Notes: generated by a model from the letters alone, not told the origin. A stretch of DNA of 64,000 nucleotides from Pseudomonas sp. ATCC PTA-122608 (GCF_001952855.1 NZ_LPNO01000024.1:249497-313496); one strand, 5' to 3'. Shown: positions 52,101 through 61,298, counted from the first letter of the stretch. Made by a program: numbers and translations.

Positions 52101-52892
52101 TCAGTTGCCGGAGAAATTCGGGGGACGCTTTTCCATCGACGCGCGCAGGGCTTCAGCACCGTCGGCGCTGCGGCCGCACAGCAAGCCGGCGGCGAGTTCG
52201 GCCTGGAGCTGCTCGGGCAGGCTGCGCCCGGCGCCTTCACGGATCAGGGTTTTGGTCTGGGCGAAGGCGAAGGTCGGGCCGTTGGCCAGGCGCGTGGCCA
52301 GCTCAGTGACATGAGCATGCAGTTGCTCATCGGCGACCACTTCGCCCACCAGGCCGGCGGCCAGGGCGCGGTCGGCACTCCACAATTCGTCGAGGAATAG
52401 CAGGCGCTTGGCCTGTTCGCTGCCGATCAGGCGCGGCAGATGCCAGCTGGCACCGGCGTCCGGCGAGTAGGCCATGCTGGTGTAGCCAGCCTTGAAACGT
52501 GCCGATTGCGCGGCTACACGCAGGTCACAGCACAGCGTCAGGTCCATGCCGGCGCCGACCGCAGTACCGTTGATGGCAGCGAGGGTAGGTTTGTCGAGGG
52601 TGTGCAGGCGGGTCATCAAGGCGTGGGCGGTTTCGGTCCAGCCGTAGGTTTCGAGGGCGCCACGGGCTTCGGCGTCGGCCCATTCGGCGAGGTCTGCACC
52701 GGCGCAGAAGCTGCGACCAGTGCCGGTCAACACCACCACGCGCACAGCCGGGTCGCTGTTGAAACCGTCCAGCAATGCATGCAGGTGCTTGAGGGTCGGG
52801 ATGTCCAGGGCGTTGCGCTGGGCGCCGCGATTGAGGGTGATCCAGGCAACGCCTGCTTGCACTTGAGTGAGCACGGACGGATCTGTAGTCAT
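52101..52892 (-). CDS. Enoyl-CoA hydratase/isomerase family protein
   Basis: A 263-residue crotonase-fold protein. The oxyanion-hole motifs are FCAGADLAEW and NGTAVGAGMDLTLCCDLRVA. The usual pair of catalytic glutamates is not conserved; SPDAGASWHLPRLIG resembles the isomerase-type PaaG branch, so hydratase activity is uncertain. It is the first gene of the operon; ATG follows GAGG by six bases. A TetR-type operator candidate lies 50 bases upstream. Confidence 0.85.
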   Translation of the reverse strand: MTTDPSVLTQVQAGVAWITLNRGAQRNALDIPTLKHLHALLDGFNSDPAVRVVVLTGTGRSFCAGADLAEWADAEARGALETYGWTETAHALMTRLHTLDKPTLAAINGTAVGAGMDLTLCCDLRVAAQSARFKAGYTSMAYSPDAGASWHLPRLIGSEQAKRLLFLDELWSADRALAAGLVGEVVADEQLHAHVTELATRLANGPTFAFAQTKTLIREGAGRSLPEQLQAELAAGLLCGRSADGAEALRASMEKRPPNFSGN

Positions 52893-52943
52893 GGAATCCT
52901 CGAATTATTTTAATTGGCTTGAGGGGTGCGACATGGGGCGATA

Positions 52944-52959
52944 CTAAACGAGTGTTCAG
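52944..52959. promoter_or_regulatory. TetR-type operator candidate upstream of the CoA operon
   Basis: CTAAAC-GAGT-GTTCAG, a dyad with five of six bases matched in each half site, of the kind bound by TetR-family repressors. It lies between the TetR gene and the hydratase gene and overlaps a possible -10 (TTTAGTAT on the minus strand). Confidence 0.5.
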
Positions 52960-53045
52960 TAAGGAGGCAATCGGGTAACTGCAAATATTTTTCGAGGGGG
53001 AATGCCGGCCTGGACGTGGCGTCCAGGCAGCGAGAAATCGTCAGT

Positions 53046-53684
53046 TCAGGGTTTGATCTGGAAGCGCTTGCGGCCGCCGGACTGCAAGCCATCGACCCAG
53101 GCTTCGCAGATCTGGATGCCCTGCTCCGGGGTGAACGTGCCGGGGTTGAGCCCCGATTCCAGCCACAAACCGTCGAGCAAGGCGCTCAAGGCGATGGCTG
53201 CCAGGTCGGCGTCAAAGCGCTCCCATGCTTCTTCAGCGGCCATGTCTGCCAAGGCTGAACGCATGATGGTGCGGTACTCGCCATAGGAATGCTCGTGAGC
53301 CTGGTTGATCGCCGGCGCAGTCTTGACCGCGCCCCAGAATGCCAGCCACGCATCCAGCAGTTGCGGGTCCAGCAACTCGGGCGAGAACGAGCCGCGAAAG
53401 AACGCCGACAGCCGCTCCCGCGGGCTGGGCGGCGCCTTGGCCATGGCATCGCGCAGCAAGTCCATGACCTGCCCGGTGATCGACCGATAAGCCTCCGCCA
53501 CCAGTTCATCCTTGCCCGAGTAGTGATGACTGATCAGCCCCACCGACACCCCGGCCTCGGCGCTGATCTTGCGAATCGAGGCCCCCTGGAAACCGTGGCG
53601 CTTGAGGCACACCAGCGTCGCCTGGACCAGATTGGCCTTGCGCAACTCCGGCTCCATACGGGAGAAACGGGATTCCTGGGTCAT
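53046..53684 (-). CDS. TetR-family regulator, BetI-like
   Basis: A 212-residue repressor with an N-terminal helix-turn-helix (KHGFQGASIRKISAEAGVSVGLISHHY) and a ligand-binding C-terminal domain of the BetI type (LLDAWLAFWGAVKTAP). It is on the same strand as the CoA operon, 150 bases upstream of its first gene, with an operator candidate between. The inducer is probably the operon substrate or its CoA ester. No strong ribosome-binding site precedes the ATG. Confidence 0.85.
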   Translation of the reverse strand: MTQESRFSRMEPELRKANLVQATLVCLKRHGFQGASIRKISAEAGVSVGLISHHYSGKDELVAEAYRSITGQVMDLLRDAMAKAPPSPRERLSAFFRGSFSPELLDPQLLDAWLAFWGAVKTAPAINQAHEHSYGEYRTIMRSALADMAAEEAWERFDADLAAIALSALLDGLWLESGLNPGTFTPEQGIQICEAWVDGLQSGGRKRFQIKP

Positions 53685-53725
53685 GAGGCGGTGTCCTTGG
53701 GTAGAGTCGGCTGGACGACTCTACC

Positions 53726-54484
53726 TCACTCCCGGAAACCCGGCGACACCCGATCCAGCAACCGCAGCAAAGCCGCCCACGCCAGTTGCATGGCGTCCAG
53801 GTCTGCCAGTTCGCCCTCTTCCAATGACCGGCCAGGCTCATTGAACTGCCGCTCGGTGTATTCACACACGTCTGCAGGCGGCAGGATCAGCTTGCCGCAC
53901 GCCTGGGCGGCAAGCTGGATATCACAGGCCTTCTCCAGGTAGTACATGCGCAGGAAGGCCTGGCTGACCGTCTCCCCCACCGTCAACAAACCATGGTTAC
54001 GCAACATCAGCACCGGCTTGTCGCCGAGGTCGCGAACCAGTCGTTGTTGCTCGTCCATGTCCAGCGCCACGCCTTCGTAGTCGTGGTAGGCGACCTTGCC
54101 GTAGAACTCCATGGAAATCTGGTTCACCGGCAACAGCCCGCACTCCAGCGCCGCCACCGCACACCCGGCGCGGGTGTGAGTGTGCAGCACGCACTGAGCG
54201 TCTTCGCGGGCGCCGTGAATCGCGCTGTGAATCACGAACCCCGCCGGGTTGACCCCATGGGCCGACGCCTCGACCGCACGTCCGTCCAGGCCGATCTTCA
54301 CCAGGCTGGACGCGGTGATCTCCTCGAACATCAGCCCATAGGGGTTGATCAAAAAGTGGTGTTCAGGCCCGGGAATGCGCACCGAGATATGGGTGAAGAT
54401 CAGGTCGCTCATGCGAAAGTGCGCGATCAGCCGGTAGCAGGCGGCAAGCTCTTCACGCAGCTGTCGTTCGGTGGCCCCAGTCAT
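53726..54484 (-). CDS. Class II aldolase/adducin family protein
   Basis: A 252-residue metal-dependent aldolase-fold protein. Zinc ligands are visible in VLHTHTRAGCAVAAL and RNHGLLTVGET; the phosphate-loop area shows THISVRIPGPEHHF. Members without phosphate-binding residues often act on non-phosphorylated substrates. It diverges from the OYE oxidoreductase gene, with ATG eight bases after GGAG. Substrate unknown. Confidence 0.85.
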   Translation of the reverse strand: MTGATERQLREELAACYRLIAHFRMSDLIFTHISVRIPGPEHHFLINPYGLMFEEITASSLVKIGLDGRAVEASAHGVNPAGFVIHSAIHGAREDAQCVLHTHTRAGCAVAALECGLLPVNQISMEFYGKVAYHDYEGVALDMDEQQRLVRDLGDKPVLMLRNHGLLTVGETVSQAFLRMYYLEKACDIQLAAQACGKLILPPADVCEYTERQFNEPGRSLEEGELADLDAMQLAWAALLRLLDRVSPGFRE

Positions 54485-54616
54485 TTTTTATTCTCCAGGC
54501 GGGTGGGTGATGTGGCTGACGCTAATCCAGTCGCCAGTAAAAAAACAAGTTGATTTTTTACTGAGGCTGACCTCCTATAGAAAAATAATAACAACAGCGC
54601 CTGGAGTATCCGCACC

Positions 54617-56572
54617 ATGTCGCCCCATGCCTTTCCGCATCTTTTTGAACCGTTGACGCTGCGCGGCAAACGCCTGAAAAACCGCATCATGTCCAGCGGG
54701 CACGACACCTCGATGCCCACCGACAACCGGGTCAACGAGCAGTTGATCGCCTACCACCGGGCACGCGCCGAGGGCGGTGTGGGGCTGATTGTGTTGCAGG
54801 TCGCCGGGGTGCATGACAGCGCCCGCTACACCTCCCATGTGCTGATGGCCACCGATGACAGCTGCATCGACGGCTACCGCCAACTGGCCGAAACCTGTCA
54901 TGCCCACGGCACCCTGGTGCTGTCGCAGATTTTCCATCCGGGGCGGGAAATCATGGAGTCGGCCGATGGCTTGCTGACGGTGGCTTACTCGGCTTCCGGG
55001 GTACCCAACGAGCGGTTCCGGGTGATGCCGCGCGCCCTTGACCAGGCAATGATCGACGAGATCATCGCGGGCTACGGCGCAGCGGCGAGGCGTCTGTACC
55101 AGGCCGGGATTGACGGTGTGGAGGTGGTCGCCAGCCATGGTTATCTGCCGGCGCAATTTCTCAACCCGCGGGTGAATCGCCGTACCGACGGCTACAACGG
55201 TGAGCTGGAACAACGCCTGCGTTTTCTGCGGGAGATCATCGCCTCTGTGCGTGCCGAAACCGACGAGCATTTCATCATCGGTTTGCGCATCTCTGCGGAT
55301 GAGCGCGACCCCGAAGGCCTGACAGAAGATGACTCCCTGGCCGCCGTGCAACAGCTGCAATCACAGCTGGATTATGTGCACATCGTCGCCGGCACCTCGG
55401 CCTCCCTCGGCGGCGCAATCCATATCGTGCCGCCCATGGCCATTGCCCCCGCGTACCTGGCGGCAGAAGCGGCGACGTTCAAGGCCGGCCTGTCGATTCC
55501 GCTGTTCGTCACCGGGCGCATCAACCAGCCTCAGGAAGCCGAGTTGATGCTGCAGCGCGGCCAGGCCGACGTGTGCGGCATGACCCGCGCGCTGATCTGC
55601 GACCCGCGAATGCCGGCCAAAACCTCAAGCGGCCATGCCGAGGATATACGGGCGTGCATCGCCTGCAATCAGGCCTGCATCGGACACTTCCACAAAGGCT
55701 TGCCGATCTCCTGCATCCAGCACCCCGAGACCGGCCGCGAATTGCAGTTTGGCCAGTTGCAACCGGCACTGCGACGCAAGCGGATTATGGTCGCCGGCGG
55801 TGGCCCGGCAGGAATGAAAGCCGCGGCCGTGGCGGCGCAACGCGGGCACGAAGTGACCTTGTATGAAGCCAGCGCCCAACTGGGCGGCCAGGTGCTCCTC
55901 GCACAGTTGCTGCCACGACGCAGCGAGTTCGGCGGCGCCAGTACCAACCTGCAGCGCGAGATGGAACTGGCCGGGGTTCGCGTAGTGCGCAACACCCGCG
56001 TCGACCGCGCATTGGTGGAACGCGAACAACCTGACCTGGTGATCATCGCCACCGGCGCCGAGCCCTATTGGCCGGCCTTCGAACGCGGCGGCGAGCTACA
56101 GGTGGTGGACGCCTGGCAAGTACTGCGCGACGAGGTGCCGCTGGGCCGTTCGGTGGTCGTGGTGGATTGGCGTTGCGACTGGATCGGCCCGGGCATTGCC
56201 GAGCGCCTCACCCGCGCCGGCCATCAGGTGCAACTGGCGGTGAACGGCACCCATTGCGGGGAAAACCTGCCGTTATACGTGCGTGATCAACTGGCCGGCG
56301 AACTGCACCGGCTGGGCATTCCGATCATCCCTTACGCCCGTTTGTACGGCTGCGACGACACCACCGTCTACCTGCAACACACCGCCAGCGGCGAGCCGAT
56401 GTTGCTGGAAAATATCGACACTCTGGTGTTGTGCCAGGGCCACCAGCCGGTGGACACTCTGGGCGCGGAACTGGAAGGCCTGGTGGCGTTCAGACGCATC
56501 GGCGATTGCCTGGCGCCGCGTACCGCTGAAGAGGCGATTTACGAAGGATTGAAGGTAGCGTGGGACATTTGA
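54617..56572 (+). CDS. OYE/4Fe-4S/FAD oxidoreductase (2,4-dienoyl-CoA reductase / TMADH family)
   Basis: A 651-residue three-part flavoenzyme. Residues 1-330 form the old-yellow-enzyme barrel with FMN (LRGKRLKNRIMSSGHDTS, ASHGYLPAQFLNPRVNRRTD). The cysteine motif CIACNQACIGHFHKGLPISC (C-x2-C-x3-C-x11-C) binds a 4Fe-4S cluster. Residues 390-650 form the FAD/NADH part (VAGGGPAGMKAAAVAAQRGH). Relatives include dienoyl-CoA reductase and N-demethylases of betaines and amines, so demethylation of a quaternary amine is possible. It overlaps the XRE-cupin gene by 13 bases. Confidence 0.87.
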   Translation: MSPHAFPHLFEPLTLRGKRLKNRIMSSGHDTSMPTDNRVNEQLIAYHRARAEGGVGLIVLQVAGVHDSARYTSHVLMATDDSCIDGYRQLAETCHAHGTLVLSQIFHPGREIMESADGLLTVAYSASGVPNERFRVMPRALDQAMIDEIIAGYGAAARRLYQAGIDGVEVVASHGYLPAQFLNPRVNRRTDGYNGELEQRLRFLREIIASVRAETDEHFIIGLRISADERDPEGLTEDDSLAAVQQLQSQLDYVHIVAGTSASLGGAIHIVPPMAIAPAYLAAEAATFKAGLSIPLFVTGRINQPQEAELMLQRGQADVCGMTRALICDPRMPAKTSSGHAEDIRACIACNQACIGHFHKGLPISCIQHPETGRELQFGQLQPALRRKRIMVAGGGPAGMKAAAVAAQRGHEVTLYEASAQLGGQVLLAQLLPRRSEFGGASTNLQREMELAGVRVVRNTRVDRALVEREQPDLVIIATGAEPYWPAFERGGELQVVDAWQVLRDEVPLGRSVVVVDWRCDWIGPGIAERLTRAGHQVQLAVNGTHCGENLPLYVRDQLAGELHRLGIPIIPYARLYGCDDTTVYLQHTASGEPMLLENIDTLVLCQGHQPVDTLGAELEGLVAFRRIGDCLAPRTAEEAIYEGLKVAWDI

Positions 56573-57138
56573 ACAACCAACCGCCACAGCTGTTTCTCGG
56601 CACCCGCATCCGCGGCTTGCGCAAGGCCCGGGGCATGACGCTTACCGAATTGGCGCAGATGAGCGAATTGACGGCCGGCTATATCAGCCAACTGGAACGC
56701 AACCTCGCCTACCCGTCGATCCCGGCCCTGTTCAATATCGCCCGCAGCCTGGGGGTGACGATCCAGTGGTTTTTTGCCAGCGAGACCACGCCGGCAGCGG
56801 AGGATGAAGGTTTTGTGGTGCGCAAGAACAATCGCCAGAGCATTCATTATGAAGACGGGATCGTCGACCAGTTGCTGACGCCCCTGCCCAATCATCAGTT
56901 GGAGATGCTGCATTCGCGTTTTCCGCCGGGCACCTACAGCCAGCAGAGCTATAGCCATGAGGGTGAAGAAGCGGGTTATGTGTTGAGTGGAACGTTTGAG
57001 TTGTGGGTGGGCGAGCGGCATTTTCAGCTGGCTGAAGGCGACAGTTTCAGCTTCCCCAGCAGTGAGCCTCATCGGTACGGCAACCCCGGGAAGGTGGATG
57101 CGGTGGTGATTTGGGTGATTACGCCGCCGACGTTTTAG
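56560..57138 (+). CDS. XRE-family regulator with C-terminal cupin domain
   Basis: A 192-residue regulator: helix-turn-helix at residues 12-66 (RIRGLRKARGMTLTELAQMSELTAGYISQLERN) and a cupin barrel at 115-190 (SHEGEEAGYVLSGTFELWVG...GDSFSFPSSEPHRYGNPG). This layout is common in regulators of amine and amino-acid catabolism such as PuuR. The start is a GTG at 56560, inside the end of the oxidoreductase gene, preceded by AAGG. It probably regulates the oxidoreductase and aldolase genes. Confidence 0.88.
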   Translation: MGHLNNQPPQLFLGTRIRGLRKARGMTLTELAQMSELTAGYISQLERNLAYPSIPALFNIARSLGVTIQWFFASETTPAAEDEGFVVRKNNRQSIHYEDGIVDQLLTPLPNHQLEMLHSRFPPGTYSQQSYSHEGEEAGYVLSGTFELWVGERHFQLAEGDSFSFPSSEPHRYGNPGKVDAVVIWVITPPTF

Positions 57139-57200
57139 ACCGTTGGAGCAACTGAGGACGTTTCCTACGATACGCGGGGAGTTCTGGATGGGGGCCATCA

Positions 57201-57246
57201 GTAGTCGGTAAAAACCGCTCTTGCTATAAAACCGACTACTTTTTTT
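57201..57246 (+). terminator. Intrinsic terminator after the XRE-cupin gene
   Basis: GTAGTCGGT (57201-57209) and ACCGACTAC (57231-57239) form a perfect nine-pair stem with a 21-base loop, followed by seven T. The loop contains TATAAA, a possible -10 element for the next gene. Confidence 0.85.
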
Positions 57247-57260
57247 CGAGGGTGCCGGTC

Positions 57261-57449
57261 ATGTTTGAGTCGTTTGCGTGGTTCAAGAAACCCACTGAGG
57301 AAGATCTGGAAAATATCAGGGCTATCAAGCGGTACAAAACCATGAGGATAGTGGGTGAGTGGGGTATTTCTGTCGACCCGGCGGAAATCGCCAACTCACC
57401 CGAGTTCAAGGAACACAAGCGCAAGATACGTGAACTGATATTCAAATAA
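57261..57449 (+). CDS. Small hypothetical protein, coupled to the next membrane protein
   Basis: Sixty-two residues, highly charged, no signal peptide: MFESFAWFKKPTEEDLENI..., ending in KRKIRELIFK. ATG at 57261 follows GAGGGTG by about six bases; a GTG three codons upstream is too close to it. It starts 15 bases after the T-run of a strong terminator and ends three bases before the next gene, so the two form a unit with their own promoter. I do not recognise the family. Confidence 0.55.
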   Translation: MFESFAWFKKPTEEDLENIRAIKRYKTMRIVGEWGISVDPAEIANSPEFKEHKRKIRELIFK

Positions 57450-57452
57450 CCC

Positions 57453-58280
57453 ATGGGGCTACTACTGATACTGCCGTTACTGGTGAGTGGCTATTTGGTG
57501 TGTTTGAAACACCCCGGCCATTACTGCCGCCTCCACCGCTTTGAGGGCCAGTTACTCTATCTACAGGTCGCAAGATTAGGCTGGACCTGCCTCGTACTGT
57601 CGTTCGTACTGACCACCTTGATTCTTTGCCTGTCCAAACAGCCGCTGCAACTGGCTGGCCAGACAATCCCCATTGATTACAGTGCTTATCTGGGCAAGCT
57701 GCTGATAGAGCTGGATATTGCCACCGAGAGAAATCATGGCCTCTGGGTATTTTTGCTCCAGGTCGGCCTGACAGCCATGATCATTCCCTACTGCTGGGCG
57801 CGATTATTTGTGCGTTGGCGTCGACGACGACTGCAACTTGCTTCAGAGGAGGAACTGAACCAGCAATTGATGCTCGAGCTTCTAACGGGGCGCCCCCTCA
57901 GGACCCTGCTCAGGGAATCCATTGCGCGCGGCTCTCAATGCATGTTCACGCTGAACGATCGGAATGTTTATGTGGGCGTCGTTTCATCCATCTGCGAGCC
58001 GAATGAGTCCGAAGGTATAGATCACGCCTTCAGTCTGATTCCGACCTGCAGCGGCTATCGCGACAAGGACACCCTGGAAATCATCCTCGATACTGAATAC
58101 CCGGATGCGTCAGACGCCATTTCCATCATGCTGCTCCAGGAAGCGGTGGTATCAGCCACCCGCTTTGACCCTGCGACGTGGATGTCTTTCCAATCCCGCA
58201 CACGGGCAAAACCCCAGCCTACCCGGAGCTATCGTCGTCCGTCGGCACGCAAGAAAAAGACGCCAGGCGCATGCGCCTGA
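57453..58280 (+). CDS. Hypothetical membrane protein with cytoplasmic C-terminal domain
   Basis: A 275-residue protein I do not recognise. Hydrophobic segments lie at about residues 2-18, 42-62 and 98-117. The rest is cytoplasmic, with LNDRNVYVGVVSSI and GYRDKDTLEIILDTEY as the most structured-looking part, and a basic tail (RSYRRPSARKKK). It has no ribosome-binding site of its own beyond the end of the small upstream gene, consistent with coupling. Base composition is visibly lower in GC than in the flanking metabolic genes, suggesting separate acquisition. Confidence 0.6.
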   Translation: MGLLLILPLLVSGYLVCLKHPGHYCRLHRFEGQLLYLQVARLGWTCLVLSFVLTTLILCLSKQPLQLAGQTIPIDYSAYLGKLLIELDIATERNHGLWVFLLQVGLTAMIIPYCWARLFVRWRRRRLQLASEEELNQQLMLELLTGRPLRTLLRESIARGSQCMFTLNDRNVYVGVVSSICEPNESEGIDHAFSLIPTCSGYRDKDTLEIILDTEYPDASDAISIMLLQEAVVSATRFDPATWMSFQSRTRAKPQPTRSYRRPSARKKKTPGACA

Positions 58281-58462
58281 GGTCCGCCTGCCGCACAGTA
58301 AACCTTCCAGCCATATCCCACATCTACCCGTCGGTTTCAGTGCACACAAAAACGCAACACTGAACTGCACCGATTGTGATGGCCGCGTCACACTGGGGTT
58401 TATATAGTCGTCCCTACTGCAACCCGCCATGAGCCAGCCGGCCCATCACAAGGAAGCGTTCG

Positions 58463-59851
58463 ATGACTGACCTGCACACCCTTACGGCTGCCGAACTGCT
58501 GGCGCAATTTGCCAGCCGGCAACTCGCGCCCATCGACTACTACGACCAGCTCCTGGCCCATATCGACCGTTGGGAGCCGCAGATCAACGCGCTCTATGCC
58601 TTCGACCCGCAACAGGTGCGCCAGCAGGCCCAGGCCTCCACCGAACGCTGGAACAAGGGCCAACCCAACGGTGCCCTCGACGGTGTACCGGTGACCCTCA
58701 AGGAATTGATCGCCACCGAGGGCGTGCCCATTCCCCTCGGCAGCGCCGCCACCCGCCTGACCCCGGCCCTCAAGGACGCACCGCCCGCAGCCCGTATGCG
58801 TGAAGCAGGCGCGATTATCCTGGCCAAGACCACCAACCCGGATTTCGGCATGCTGTCTTCCGGCCTGTCGAGCTTCCACGGCATCACCCGCAACCCGTGG
58901 AATACCGCCAACAACACTGGCGGTTCCAGCTCCGGTGCCGCCGCTGCAGCCGCCGCTGGTTACGGCCCGCTGCACGTGGGCACCGACATCGGCGGCTCGG
59001 TGCGCCTGCCCGCCGCCTGGTGCGGCCTGGTGGGATTCAAGCCGACCCTGGGACGCATCCCCATCGACCCGTATTACACCGGCCGCGCCGCCGGGCCCAT
59101 GACCCGCACCGTCGACGACTGCGTGCTGCTGATGCAACACCTGGCACGCCCCGATGCCCGTGACGCCACCAGCCTGCCGCCACTCACCACCCAATGGAGC
59201 AACCAGCCGTTGTCGGTCAAGGGGCTGCGGGTCGGCCTGATGCTCGAGCCCGGCGTAGGCATGCAGCCTGAAGGCTTCGTGTGTGAAGCAGTGGAGCAAG
59301 CCGCGCGGCTGTTCGAAGCCCACGGCGCCAAGGTCACGCTGATCCCGCCGATCATGGACCGCGCCCAACTCGATGGCCTCGACCATTTCTGGCGCGCCCG
59401 CCAGTGGGGTGACTTGTCCGCGTTGAGCAGCGAGCAGTTCGACAAGGTCTTGCCGTACATCCGCGACTGGGCTGCGCCGGGCGCCGAGATCAGCGGCGTA
59501 CAGGCCGTTAAAGGCTTCAACCAGACCTTCGAAATGCGCCGCCGCGCCGCGCAGGTGTTCACCGAACTCGACCTGGTGCTGTCCCCCACCAACCAGGTCA
59601 ACGCCTTCCCGGCCGAGTGGCCGTCACCCAGCAACAACCCGCAACTGCCGTTCGAACACATTGTGTTCACTGTGCCCTGGAACATGGGCGAACAACCGGC
59701 GCTGTCGATCAACTGCGGTTTCGCTGCCGATGGCATGCCCATCGGCCTGCAGATGATCGCCCCACGCTTTGCCGATCAATGGCTGCTGCAAATCGCTAAA
59801 ACCTACGAGAGCTGGCGTGGCGCAATCCACCACTGGCCGAATCCTTCCTGA
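58463..59851 (+). CDS. Amidase (amidase-signature family)
   Basis: A 462-residue Ser-cisSer-Lys hydrolase. The lysine is in GVPVTLKELIATEG (K80), the cis-serine in NNTGGSSSGAAAA (about 155-156) and the nucleophile in GTDIGGSVRLPAAW (S179). ATG follows AAGGAAG by about six bases. It leads amidase - MHS transporter - OprD porin, a unit that probably takes up and hydrolyses an amide, with a LysR regulator convergent to it. The substrate is unknown. Confidence 0.9.
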   Translation: MTDLHTLTAAELLAQFASRQLAPIDYYDQLLAHIDRWEPQINALYAFDPQQVRQQAQASTERWNKGQPNGALDGVPVTLKELIATEGVPIPLGSAATRLTPALKDAPPAARMREAGAIILAKTTNPDFGMLSSGLSSFHGITRNPWNTANNTGGSSSGAAAAAAAGYGPLHVGTDIGGSVRLPAAWCGLVGFKPTLGRIPIDPYYTGRAAGPMTRTVDDCVLLMQHLARPDARDATSLPPLTTQWSNQPLSVKGLRVGLMLEPGVGMQPEGFVCEAVEQAARLFEAHGAKVTLIPPIMDRAQLDGLDHFWRARQWGDLSALSSEQFDKVLPYIRDWAAPGAEISGVQAVKGFNQTFEMRRRAAQVFTELDLVLSPTNQVNAFPAEWPSPSNNPQLPFEHIVFTVPWNMGEQPALSINCGFAADGMPIGLQMIAPRFADQWLLQIAKTYESWRGAIHHWPNPS

Positions 59852-59945
59852 CTTTGACGCTGTAAGAACTGCCCACCCACACGCCAGCTCCGGGCCTACT
59901 CGGCCAGGAGCTCGGACGACCTATAACTAAAATCGAGGGGCTGGT

Positions 59946-61298
59946 ATGCACACTGAGCAATTGACACGATCCGATCCTGATCACGCACCCGAAACACCGT
60001 CCCCGGACGCCGGCAAAAAGAGCATCTTCGCCGTGGTCCTGGGTAACGCCGTGGAGTTTTTCGACTTTGGTGTGTACGCAACCTTTGCGGTGATGATCGG
60101 CCACACGTTTTTTCCGTCCGACAGCGCCTTCGTCAGCTTGATGCTGTCGGTTACCGCGTTCGGTATCGGCTTTATCGTCCGGCCGCTGGGCGCGGTGCTG
60201 ATCGGCGCCTATGCCGACCGCGTCGGGCGCAAACCGGCGATGCTGTTGACCCTGGTGATGATGGCCGTGGGCACCGGCAGCATCGCGATATTGCCGGGCT
60301 ACGAGACCATCGGCATCGCGGCGCCGATCCTGCTGGTAGTCACCCGCATGATCCAGGGCCTGGCCTGGGGCGGTGAAGCCGGCCCCGCCACCACCTACAT
60401 TCTCGAAGCGGCACCGCCCCACAAACGCGGGACGTACGCCTGCTGGCAAGTGGTTGCCCAGGGCGTCGCAGCCATGGTGGCCGGGCTGGTGGGTTTTACC
60501 CTGACCAAAGTCATGTCCCCCGAAGACCTCAACAGCTGGGGCTGGCGCGTACCGTTTGTGTTCGGCCTGCTGGTATTGCCGATCGGCATCTACATCCGTC
60601 GCAACCTCGCCGAAACCTTCCACGGCCACGGCGAGCAGACCAGCACCGGCGACCTGGTGCGGGAAGTCTGCGGCAAGCACCGACGGGCGCTGGTGCTGGG
60701 GCTGCTGATCCTTTCCGGCAGCACCATCACCCAGTACTTCCTCAACTACATGACCACCTTCGCCCTCACCGAGCTGAAGCTGCCCACCAGCATCTCCATG
60801 CTCTCGACCCTGGTGGCGGGCGCCGCCATGGCCGTGTGTGCGGTGGCCGGCGGAATGCTCTGCGACCGCTTCGGGCGCCGGGTGATCCTGATGACACCGC
60901 GGGTGGTGTTGCTGTTGATCCTGTTCCCGGCCCTGCAACTGATGACCGAGCACCCGAGCCCGGCGACCTTCCTGCTGACCCTCGCGGTACTTTCGGGCCT
61001 GCACGGCATGAGCGGCGCAGCGTTGATCGTATTGCTGGTGGAAAGCTTTCCGAAATCCGTGCGCTCCACCGGTTTCTCCATCGTCTACGCCTTCGGTGTG
61101 GCGGCGTTTGGCGGCACCGCGCAGATCATCATTACCTGGCTGATCGGCACCACCGGCGATCCAATGTCGCCGGTCTGGTACCTGCTGATCGCCAACCTGG
61201 TGTGCCTCACCGCCGCCTGGTTCGCCAAGGAAACTCGCCCGTCGCTGCCCGGCAGCCCGGCCCGCGAAACCCGGCTCACAGAAGCCCCGGTTCGCTGA
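59946..61298 (+). CDS. MFS transporter of the metabolite:H+ symporter (MHS) type
   Basis: A 450-residue, twelve-helix carrier. MHS hallmarks are GNAVEFFDFGVYATFAVMIG in helix 1, GADRVGRKPAM-like (here YADRVGRKPAM) loop 2-3, and QGLAWGGEAGPATTYILE in helix 4-5. Members import organic acids, betaines or osmolytes with protons. It is 94 bases downstream of the amidase gene and upstream of the porin, so it probably brings in the amidase substrate or its product. Confidence 0.9.
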   Translation: MHTEQLTRSDPDHAPETPSPDAGKKSIFAVVLGNAVEFFDFGVYATFAVMIGHTFFPSDSAFVSLMLSVTAFGIGFIVRPLGAVLIGAYADRVGRKPAMLLTLVMMAVGTGSIAILPGYETIGIAAPILLVVTRMIQGLAWGGEAGPATTYILEAAPPHKRGTYACWQVVAQGVAAMVAGLVGFTLTKVMSPEDLNSWGWRVPFVFGLLVLPIGIYIRRNLAETFHGHGEQTSTGDLVREVCGKHRRALVLGLLILSGSTITQYFLNYMTTFALTELKLPTSISMLSTLVAGAAMAVCAVAGGMLCDRFGRRVILMTPRVVLLLILFPALQLMTEHPSPATFLLTLAVLSGLHGMSGAALIVLLVESFPKSVRSTGFSIVYAFGVAAFGGTAQIIITWLIGTTGDPMSPVWYLLIANLVCLTAAWFAKETRPSLPGSPARETRLTEAPVR

